Shown here: positions 24,201-36,200 of the stretch, in pieces | Numbering within the stretch: position 1 is the first letter of the stretch | Layout: every line of letters begins with the position of its first letter | Assembly (NCBI GenBank): GCA_903813345.2 | Contig: CAIIXF020000001.1 | Coordinates: 28,821,915 to 28,885,914 of the forward strand | Direction of reading: 5' to 3' | DNA: 64,000 nucleotides | Source of the DNA: Owenia fusiformis | Taxonomy: Eukaryota; Annelida; Polychaeta; Sabellida; Oweniidae | Position numbers and translations under genes: made by a program | The notes under the pieces: model-generated | Told to the model about the DNA's origin: nothing | Seen by the model: the letters and a program-made list of their open reading frames with translations, nothing else | The model's database searches: none

Positions 24201-27200
24201 CAACCCATACTGATCATGATAGCCTTGAAAATGTCTTGAATAACAAAAACTGAATTGATCCTGCCATTTTTTCTCTAATATTTCAATCATTAGCTATCTA
24301 TATTAAGTTGTTTTTTTTAAATATTCAAACAAAATGTTTTAAAAACTTGATAGTGAAAGCGTAACTCTCTTTTGAAATAAGAGAGTTTAATCTAATTGAA
24401 TTGTTCATAGGGGTCAATAATTTGATATGAAATCATGACTCAAAACTTTTTTCAGATATGTATTATTAGTTGTTATTTTTGCAGCAAGGCATATGAGCCT
24501 AAATACCCCACACATGGTTACCAGAGGAACAATGGTTACCATCAGGACTCTTACGTAGCTCCAAGCTATAACAGCCATGACAGCTACAAAGCCCCAAGCT
24601 ACAATAGCTATGAAGCCCCAAGCTACAACACTTATGAGACAAAGAGCTACACACACTGCAACAGCTACGGATATGGATCCTACATGTACAACACATGCAA
24701 AAAATGTGCCACAACTTACAGCAGCTACTTCACATGCCCCAAGACCTACTACCCAGCTGAGACATATGTTGCCCAGCCAAGCTACGGACATGAAAGCTAC
24801 AACAGGCACAACAGCTACAACAGCTATCAAGCCCCTGCCCAGAAATTCCACTTCAAGCACTCTGATGACAGCTGTTTCTGGCAGTGTGATGCCTCTGGAA
24901 AGGCCCTTGCCCGTCCCTGCCCTTACGGACTTGTCTTCGATGAATACAAGGGTGTCTGTGTCAACAAATCCTATTAACTTCATCAAAATTCTCTCATAAC
25001 TCATCATTGGACATTCACTACAAATTAATTTAACTGGCAATTTGAATGAAAAAACCAAACCCAGTATTTTCATGTCATCAAATGCATTTGTCAATTTAAT
25101 AAAGAGAAAATGTAAATATGACTTAATAATATGATTTCTGTTTTCATAACATGAAACACTATTAATAACAAGGAACCTTCCCAGAAAATAAGGAACCTTT
25201 CTCTGGTCAATTCTTGAAAAGGATCTGAATTCTGATTCTCAATTATATTTCATATAAGAATGACAGTACAGATTCATGATCATCCAAGACCTAATGGAAA
25301 AGTCAACAGGACAGACAGGAAGATGACTAAGACCTAAGAACAGACATAATCTCAAATGAACAGATATACTGCATGAATAATGTATGGGATGACAAAATAG
25401 AAACTAGAGATACAACAATTAATGCAGATTTTAGCTTCCTTATTTTCTGTCCTCCATCTGCCTCTTTAAACCTTCCCCACCTCATCATTCCATATCCTCA
25501 CACCCCTCCACACCCTCTTCACCTTACATCCCTCCACCTCCTCCTCACTCCCTCTTCATATCCTCACACCACTCCATATTCTCTTCACATCCTCACACCC
25601 CGTCTACCTCCTCAGATAAATCAACCTACCTCTCTCTGCTTGATGAGGTGCCCTGCCCAGCACTTTGCACTCTTGTCAGTTCAACTTGTTCTGGTTTCCG
25701 ACTTGTGGCACTATTGACAGCACTTGGTGGTGTGGTGCCCTACAAATCAGTATGTTAATTTATTCAACTAGTTTAGTGACTACACTTTTTCTATTCAATG
25801 ATTTCAACAGAATTATTAGGTTGGTCCTTTTGGATGATACTTGATAACTTTTTATTTCAAATTACTGAGGAACAGAGAATGAAAAATCTTACATTTTCAT
25901 GTCTATGAGTATTTTCTATTCTGGGTGCACCTTGAGATTCGACACTGGATGGTGGCTCCTTGAAGCGAATCAGCAACCACAGAAGAGGAGGGCAAATTAT
26001 GCTGACCATCAACTAAAATACAACAGGTTCATTAAAATGTATATTATTACCTAATGATTGTAAGATTTGAGCAAAATGACCTTTGGCTTAGTGAAAGCCA
26101 AGTGAAACCAATGATAACACTTTGCACACATGGAAAATTCAAAAACAAGATTTATAACATAAGCATTCAACTGGTAATATTTTGTAATGGCATAAAACAC
26201 TCAACATGCACTGTAAGACCATACATGCTTAAACATTGCACTGTCAAACTCATGGGTAATCTGTAAATAGTTATTTTCAATTGTCCCACACACTCAAAAA
26301 TGTACATACAAAGTAATTAAATGAAACTTAATTTGAATAGCTAGAAAATCTAAATCTAATCTTTAAACAACCTTTAATCAATTATTTTAAAAACAAAGAG
26401 AATGCTACCTGAAGAAGACAAAATTGAGCTTACCCTCCACCAATGATTGTCCACACTCATCTTTCCCATCCAAATATCATTGAGCATACTTTGGCAACAG
26501 GAGTGTGAGATAAATGTTTGGTCTTTTGCATTTACAGCTAGAGCAATCACAGTGGTGTTACCAAATAGTTCCAGCTCACGTACAAGCAGCTTCCCCGCTC
26601 TCTCTTCATCAGCTGCGAAACATGCATTCAGAACACCTAAAGCTCTCTCTCCCCATTTTCTGAAACAATGTAAGTGGTCATCTAAAATGTTTGGCACAAC
26701 ATTTAACATGTGATCTACTAATTTAGTATTAAATGTATCAGATGGTGCCTTTTTATTAGCTCACTCATCCACTTTTCCGTTGGTCCATCCGTCTGTCTGT
26801 CAACACATTGGTTGCTAATAGGAAATCCTCCATTACAATTGCCAATTCACTTTTAAAATGTGTTTATAGAAAGTCTCCAATTATTCCATAAGTGGTGTCT
26901 CAAAAGCTCGCCTTGTTACAAAATAAAGGCCATTTTCATTGCAGAGAAACCAACTTTTCAGCTCTTTTTTGGTCAGAACTCCACAAATATTCCATCAATT
27001 TGCTTGAAATTGTACAGGTACTTTAGTTTATAGGTTATCAATAATGTCTACAACATCGCAAAGATTCAAAATGGCTGCAATTTTTAATATGCAAAATTTA
27101 TTGTTGAAATACCACACTTCATCTTATAAATCAAAAAACATTATATTGATTTGCTTGAAATTGTACAGACAGCTAAGAGTCGATTAACAATAATATCAAG

Positions 27201-30200
27201 AAGCTTTGGCAAAATATCTAGTAAAATTCAAAAACATGATTCTAATACATGAAGTATAAATGCAAGAGTACATACGTAGATTGTTGCATCATTTCTGCTT
27301 GCAGTTCAAAGTCCTCAGTACATTTAGAACTGAGTTCCTTCAATAGCATAGAGGCTGTTAATGCAGCTGCAATAGTATCCTAAAACAACAGCAATTATTT
27401 CATTTTGAAACCTACCGTATAAGGTTCCTGGCTAAAGGTGGAATGCCAAAAATATTAACACAATTGAACATGTTGAACATTGACTAATTTACATACTTTT
27501 TGTGGCTTGGTTGAATGGCTATGAATCCCAAGTTCCAATGTGTCTCATCAAGAACACGATAGAGTGACAAGGATTATGTCAAGCATAAAAAATTCACTTC
27601 AATTTGATAAACTTAGGTGGCGAAGTGTCTAAGGGTCAGTCATGTGACACAAAACAACGGTCATGTGACACAAAAACAACAATTCATTCACCAGATGGCG
27701 TAGTTAAAAGGAGGTCTAATTTACGACAAAAAAATGTTTAGCTCAGCTTGAATTTTGCTCTCGCAGTTAATCAAAACTGAAACTTCTTTCGTCGATATTG
27801 AGGTGAGTGATTTTTTCAGACTCTGGTATTTTAACAAAAGTAAGTTCAGGTCATAGCCATTCTTCAGGGCAGGTTTGAGGCACCAACGATTTATTTTGGA
27901 GTTATTCCCGATTTACCGCTTATCCACGTTTAATGGAGTCTTACACATAATCTGACTGCTGAATATTTACAAATACATGTACCCTGTCTCTTATTCTATT
28001 CTACACAAATGCAAATGACTGTAAGCTGTATGACATTGAGCTCAAACAGTAACCAGGGAATCGTAATATCTAATCTAGTCTCACTATTAATTGCATATTA
28101 AGTTTGAAATGCTAATATTTGTCTTGAACTTCTTACCTTGCCCTCTTCCCAGAATGTCATGGCTAAGTCATCTCGAGCCATCAAAACACACCAAATGAAC
28201 AGCTCTCTTGCAGGCTCCTCAAATGCATACCTGGATTTTTGCAAGTCTACACAAACAAAAAAATGAGAAATTATCATGAAGACGTAATAGATAAACATAC
28301 CAGGGTTTTTCACACGAGTTAGAGAGGAGGTTTATGTCACATGTTATAGTTGATTTATGTTATATTGTTTCAAATAAGTGCAGTTTACCTTATCCTTTGA
28401 GTGAATTTAAATTGTCCATAGTCCTTAATGTAGAAATTAACAGTTGATTAGTTTTATTGTACTTTAATCCTTTGACATAAACTCATGTTGTTACACTGAG
28501 TAGAGTATAGAGTAATATAGTGACCTAGCTGAGTTATGAAATCAGGAGAACAGACTGAGTGAGATGTGAAAGTGAAGGAAGAAACTTGTTCAACAAGTTT
28601 AGGGAGAACTGTGGATTTTGCAAATATGAAAGACTTATATACATCTTCATGTGTAGAATGGAACACTATGAACATATCAGTTATCTGGAATAACCTTTTG
28701 ATGTCGTGCCACGTATATATTTATGTCGTATGTTAAGACTGTTATCTGTGTATTAGTGCATATGGAGAGCGATTCTAACATCCTGCATTTGTGTTGTACT
28801 TAGCTATGGGATACACGCACCCTTAGTTTTCCACTGACGGAATAGTGGATCACTGTGTTTGTGTTAGGTATTGCGTAGGATGAGGATTCCTGCCATACTT
28901 GTGAAGCCGTGTAGCTCCATGGGAGTACTTAAAGCTTGTGACGTAATACAAGTTTTGTGTTATGGATAACCGAAGAAATCTATGTGTAACATTTACTTCG
29001 TTTGTGACTGGATTTGTGTACAAGGCATTTATTTCCTTTTATGGATTAAACTATATGTGTCTGACTTAATGGATATAATACCGTCTTTGGGTTCCAGGAC
29101 TGTAGTTGTGGTGTTATATAACCACTTATGTGTTTTTATCAAGATATTCACCTTTTATTCCTTCACCTTGTGATTTTTAATATACTTTTAATTCTCAATA
29201 GAATATAAAATTAATTATATTACATTAAATGTGATATCTGTTATCTTTTTATTGAAAAGAACCTTTACTCCGTGACAATGGGGGCTCGTCCGTGCCAAAA
29301 AGATAGTAGATGTGTTTAATTATGTCATAGATATTATGCATTTAGTTTTAGTGTTGTTTTATTTTGTAAGATAGCAAGTAATTTATATGTACTATCAGTT
29401 TGTAATATCTTAAATTCATTTTAAACATAACTCAATAATGTAATTCTTAATTTGGTCAGAATTAATTCATGTTTTCAACATTACTTAATTCTCAAACATG
29501 GGGGTAATGTCACATGTTATAGTTGATTTATGTTATATTGTTTCAAATAAGTGCAGTTTACCTTATCCTTTGAGTGAATTTAAATTGTCCATAGTCCTTA
29601 ATGTAGAAATTAACAGTTGATTAGTTTTATTGTACTTTAATCCTTTGACATAAACTCATGTTGTTACACTGAGTAGAGTATAGAGTAATATAGTGACCTA
29701 GCTGAGTTATGAAATCAGGAGAACAGACTGAGTGAGATGTGAAAGTGAAGGAAGAAACTTGTTCAACAAGTTTAGGGAGAACTGTGGATTTTGCAAATAT
29801 GAAAGACTTATATACATCTTCATGTGTAGAATGGAACACTATGAACATATCAGTTATCTGGAATAACCTTTTGATGTCGTGCCACGTATATATTTATGTC
29901 GTATGTTAAGACTGTCATCTGTGTATTAGTGCATATGGAGAGCGATTCTAACATCCTGCATTTGTGTTGTACTTAGCTATGGGATACACGCACCCTTAGT
30001 TTTCCACTGACGGAATAGTGGATCACTGTGTTTGTGTTAGGTATTGCATAGGATGAGAATTCCTGCCATACTTGTGAAGCCGTGTAGCTCCATGGGAGTA
30101 CTTAAAGCTTGTGACGTAATACAAGACTTGTGTTATGGATAACCGAAGAAATCTATGTGTAACATTTACTTCGTTTGTGACTGGATTTGTGTACAAGGCA

Positions 30201-33200
30201 TTTATTTCCTTTTATGGATTAAACTATATGTGTCTGACTTAATGGATATAATACCGTCTTTGGGTTCCAGGACTGTAGTTGTGGTGTTATATAACCACTT
30301 ATGTGTTTTTATCAAGATATCCACCTTTTATTCCTTCACCTTGTGATTTTTAATATACTTTTAATTCTCAATAGAATATAAAATTAATTATATTACATTA
30401 AATGTGATATCTGTTATCTTTTTATTGAAAAGAACCTTTACTCCGTGACAGTTTAAATGGAGAAAGCATATTACTAATATATTTTCACAATACTATATAC
30501 ATAAAACAAACCAGCATTCATCATAAAGAAGTACTGAACTGAAAGTCAAGTCAGATAAGGTTACCAATGAACAAAGAACACATTCTGACTCCTGGGGAAA
30601 TTTCATATACACTGTTATGCAAGTATTTTGAATATTAAACCATTCTAAATATCAATAATACTCATCATTTACTAATCAATCTCATCATAAAGCTTGATTA
30701 TAGACCTTAACTTACCACCAGGAGGGGCTCCACCATAACTTTGAACCATCATGGCATTGTCAACTCCTCTACCTTCTTGGGAATATTTCTCCTCCAGATA
30801 ATCAGCTGCATTGACAGTGGAATACATGGGTTCCCTCAGATAGAGAGGATAATAGAAGTCTCCCATTAACTCTTGGATCGCTTCTCCAACGTGTGAGAGA
30901 TTGAAGTATTTTTTCTCCTAAATAAACAGATACAATTTTCAAATTATCTATTCATCCATCACCAGTACACGCAAATACATATCAGTACTAGTGATTAACT
31001 TATACTTGTACATGAATGGCAATCGAATTTTGATTGAGTCAAGTTTTGTGGATACAATGATATGTTAGTCAGGGAATTTGTTGATGTTGTGTTAAAATCA
31101 CAAAAGGAATAACACTTTGCTAGTATAATAACATCTGTAACATATTGGTGCATTTGTCATCTTGTGTTAGAAGAGTCATCACTTATTATCAGTGTGACTC
31201 AAAGTGTAAATACTTGATTAAATACAGACGGACGGACGGATGGAGGCGTTCCCTACATCCCTCCGAATGATAAATACTTGATGTGATGTGACATTTTTAC
31301 AAAAGGTTTGTGAATTTCTCTATTCCTGAACTAATATTTTGTGTGCATAGAAAAACAATCACTTAAAGCATTTCTAAAAATCCCTCTGTACTTCATCGTG
31401 ATTTAGGTATTACTGTATATTAAAATTAAAAAAGTCCTCACGTTATCTTTCAGTGTTTTATCACTTGTCCTTTCCTTCTCTAATCTGCTCCATACTACAC
31501 TATTTGGAGGAATCTGAAAAAGGAGGTCCAAATATTTACATATATCTTCAAAACTCACAATAATATGACAGAAAGCATAACTATTATATTATTTAAAATG
31601 TTACATTTTTGGAAAAGTACCATATCCAGTTTTTTCAAATCACAATATTTGAAGTAATTGTTTGAAAAGGATTATAATACCATAATCAGACAGTGTGAAA
31701 AATCCTTACATTCTTTGTAGTTAATTTACAGAAAATGAATTGATTTTTTACTATTGTAAAATCAAAAGGGTATTCATCTACTTACACTGTTATACAATTT
31801 CAATAAGGTCTTTATTGAGACAAATTCTTTAATATTAAGACCATTCTCTATGAAGAGTTGTACAAAATTGGTCCTATTCTGTAGCAGGGCTGTGAACATT
31901 ACATCTGTTAAATCTTTGTGCTGAAAATAGAAAATAATATATGTATTTATCCCATACTTGGACGTGTTACAGGTACATAAAGCCGGTTTGTAAAAACTTA
32001 TATTTTCATCAGCGGGCAGATATAGCTTTACGTCCCGCTCTGAGCGGGCAGATATAGTATATCTGCCCGCTACGTCATAATCGCCGCTCGCATATTTGTT
32101 CATAATTTGTAACGTTCGCGTAATGACTGTAAACGACAACAGCGATCTGTTTGATGGTTTAAAAAATGGAAGGAGCATTCACTTAAAAAATTCGAGAAAA
32201 TAAATGTGGGAATATTTGAGAGAACAAAAAAATCCGCCCACGGCCAAGAAAACAAAACTGGACATGACTATTCTAGAATATTTCCACAATTGAACAATGT
32301 GAACCAGATGACCAAGATTGGTATGGGATAAACATATTATCCTATAGTCGGTTCAGGATATTGGGATTATCCCTTGGCCAATATAATATATTTTCCCTCG
32401 GGACCTGCGGCCCTCGGGCAAATATATTATATTAGCCTCGGGATAATCCCAATATCCTGAACCTCATATAGGATAATCTCTATTTATCCTATGCCAAGTA
32501 GAGTTTTAGGGAGATAAGTTGGTAAGATATATCCCGTATTCTGATTTTGAGGTTTCCATATCCTGAACCTCCATATCTCCCGCCATATCTCCCGCTCCAG
32601 GGCATATCTTCCCGCTTCGAAAAAAAAATTGAAAAAATAAGAAAAATTGAAAAAAATAAAAAATGTGAAAAAAATAAAAATAAAATAAAAAATTGAAAAA
32701 AGAAAAAAATAGAAAAAATAGAAAAAAATTGAAAAATGTGAAAAAATTGAAAAAAAAAAAGATTGAAAAGAATTGAAAGAAAATTAGAAAACTCTTCTTG
32801 GTATAGGATAAAGCAGTTATGTACGATCGGTTTGGATATTGGGTTCATCCCTCGTGAGATATGCACATCTACCTTCGGTCCCTATGGTCCCTCAGGTAGA
32901 TATGCATATCTCCCTCTGGATAAACCCCATATCCAAAACCTCCCAGTACATAACCCTTATATATCTGAAAGTTCTATATAAAGAATATGTGTTCATTTTC
33001 ATTTCTAATTTTGGACATTGCTTCAATTTAAATCTTCAATATTAGCTTTTATTCGCAAATGCAAATAGCGGCTTATTTAACTCATTTAAATATGAATAGC
33101 ACCTGTCGTGCGTCCCGTTAGTTCCTAGCTCTCGCCCCAACCCAGTAACTAAATAATGATTTCATCTGGTTATTGAAGCAGCAACTGATACCGACTATCG

Positions 33201-36200
33201 AGGTGTTCGAAATTTTAAATAGCGGAAGTACACCTGGGGCATGCACATAGACGCAAAACACATTTTAAGTTTGTTTGATCATGTGACAATGGCATAAAAG
33301 TCATGTGATCACTTTTAGTCGACAAATGGGTTGTTCGATATTGCAACTTCAAACTGACGGAATAATTTATGCAAATCAATAGGTTAATCAGGTAGCCATT
33401 ATTTGCATTGGAGAATACAAGCTTAGTTAAGATATCTTGATTCTTTGATTGAATCATGAAATTAGGATTGTAAAGGAGACATTGATATGCTTTTTGCAAT
33501 TATTGTTTCTTATACAGCCTCTATTCTTTGAAGGAATCTTCATATGATTGTATGACTTTGAGCAGATTATTTCTACTTTGGTTCAGAATGATATCAATTT
33601 CACTCAAACACAGACAGATGATCGACCTTTCTTATCAGCCACATCTTTAATGTGTTCATCTCAATAGTTTCATCATAATTTTATTTGAGTTATTCGTATC
33701 ATTATTTTATTTGACTTGAGAATGGGTCTGATTTGGCAATAAAATAATTCAGTTTTTCAGACTCTCTAGCGCAGTGCAGTAATTGATTTAGTAATTCAAT
33801 TTCTAAACATGTTTTACTAGTTCAGTATAGCTTCCTTTTAAGTTATGAACTAACAACATTATTTATAGAAAAAATAGAGTTAAGGTAAATTTTGTCTTTT
33901 CTAGGATCAGATACCATAAATTATGCATTCATTTTTAAGAAGTTATACAAGCATAAAAATGTCAAACTAAACATGCAGCATGCGTGACAATCTGACCTTA
34001 CCTCCCATTTTTTATCATCATGGAATATATCACTTTTGGCGACATCTATTCTGTTCCAGGCCAGAGCAAGCTTCAACTGGTCTCCCTCATTACTCTGATT
34101 GGCTAGAATAAAATATAATGAGAATATAAATTGTGAATCAAAATAATGTTTAGAGTAAAAGAACAACATACAGGGTGTCCGGAAAGTAAAGATACAAATA
34201 CTCTTATTTTAAGAAATTTGGGTTTTTTGAAATGAAATTGCTACAGATTGTAGAGGAACAATATTACAATATATCTATCAACTTTCATCACATATAGTCT
34301 AAATGTATTCAAGTTACGGTTGTTATGGTTACGGATGTGAGAGGTATGCGGAGCAGTTCCAGAACAACGCTAAAATGTGAAACTTTGCTAAAAGACAACG
34401 ATTTGAAACAGTGTTTTTTGTTGTATTTTCTATCTATGTTTTGTTTTGTTCATCATTATATTATTGCTGCCATAGTGTTTTCTTTTATATAATGATCTCA
34501 TTGCTACATATCAGAACTATGTTATGTCACTAACCAGTATAATCAAAGAAATATTATACAAGTGCCAAGAGGAATGGTCCCTGGCCATTAGTAGGAAAGT
34601 CAATATTGCATCTCCACAATGCACCAATTCACAAAGCAAAAAACAAATCTTACAATGGAGTGTCTTGACATTAAACCTTTCTATACAATGCCCCATATTC
34701 CCCTGATAAAGCCTATTAAGACTTCTACTTAATGACCATTTGAAAGCAATATTTATAAAAAGTTCAACATACAAATGAGACTCAGCTGGAAGCCAATGTT
34801 ATCAGCAATCTGAGAGATGGACAGCAGCGGTTTTGTCAGGTCTTTGAATCGCCGGTCAAGATACACCAAGAATGTATAGTTAATGGGGAAATACTAAATA
34901 TTCAATGATAGTAGTAATATGAAATGATCAAATAATGTTACAGTACTTATCGGTGTGCTGTTGTGGTGCAAAATTTGATATAATATAGGAATAGATGGTG
35001 GAGTGCCAAGATCATATGAGCAGGAAAGAGATTTGTAAGTTACACAGTTGTGACGTTGCTCCACTTACCCTCGACTCCCGTTACCATAACAACCATAACC
35101 TTTTCATTTTGAAACTGAAAGTCCTGACAGTTGCAGGATATATTGTTATAATGTCATTCTACATTCTGGAGCAACTTCATCTCATAACAGGTAAATCCCT
35201 TGAAATTAGAGCATTTGTATCTTTACTTTCCGGACACCCTGTACATAACAAAAGTTATAAACATACAGAACTTTCAAGGAGAATTTATGATTTAGGGGCA
35301 ATTTTAGCAAAAAAAACACTGAAACTGTGAATGCTCCTTTATATGTGTTTGATATAAAATGTAAAAAGGTGACTATTTTCAGGCTCAAAGTCAATATCAA
35401 AAAGAAATAATTTCAATAAATCTATTTAATAATAGTGGACCATAAGCTATTAACATAACATTTGTTTACAATTGATCATTTACTAGCACCTTGTGCTATT
35501 GATTGTGATATCTTTTGACCTTTACTAACTCAGAAGCTAAAATGTTAATGTGACTTGTGGTCCATTAATTTCAAACAAACAATAGTAAGCAACAGCAACG
35601 CTGTATAGTATATCCCATTAAACATTACAAATTAGGCAATATTTTAAACCAAAAAGACACATGTTTATAATGCTATTGATAATCATATAAAACATTTCAT
35701 TATTGCCATTTTAATGCTAATATGGACAGTCAAAATATATTAGTTAAAAGAGAACCTTATACAAACATGTAAGAAGTAATGTTGGACTCAGAGACAGACA
35801 GACGGATAGAAAGACAGACATCCTGTTATTCTATTAATCCCTAAATTTCAAACTTGTCAGGGATAACTAATGAAGTACAAAGAACAATAGATTTTAATGT
35901 CAGATTCCGTGTAAAAATTTACAAATGTGAAACAGTGATTCATACTTTAGAATGACTTATAAACACCTAAAACATACAATATTGATAAAGATCAAACACA
36001 ATATGGGGAGCTTCTTACCATTGTCATTCATGGCATTGTTTGGTTTATTATTACTTATCATAACATATACCGAAAATAACTTAACAACAAGAAGATCAGG
36101 ACTTGGATCTGAAATCAGTATGTGTAGGCATTTACGATATTTGTCCGATGAACATAAGCCAAAAAGTAAAAAAACTGAACTTAAAATGAATATCATTGGC

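Larger units (their letters stand above)
28335..30450 (+). mobile_element. LTR retrotransposon remnant or TRIM-like element: two full LTRs, 230-bp interior
   Basis: The LTRs at 28335-29277 and 29508-30450 are each 943 bp, start TGTCAC and end GTGACA, and differ at only about six positions. A perfect 5-bp target duplication GTTTA flanks the element (28330-28334 and 30451-30455). Right after the left LTR is a primer-binding site TGGGGGCTCGTCCG (29279-29292), complementary over 14 nt to the 3' end of tRNA-Pro. Just before the right LTR is a short G-rich tract (CATGGGGGTAA). The interior is 230 bp and has no gag or pol. It lies in the TRPM2 intron between exons 28137-28246 and 30716-30917, antisense to the gene. 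Confidence 0.92.

Noticed and set aside
24414-25094. A 226-codon frame on the minus strand opposite the tyrosine-rich gene.
   Set aside because: It is the shadow of repeats on the + strand, where the signal peptide, splice sites, TATA box and chitin-binding-like motif all fit.
28454-30346. Identical short frames in both LTRs (73 codons minus, 63 codons plus).
   Set aside because: They lie wholly within the LTRs and match no protein family that I recognise; their doubling only reflects the LTR duplication.
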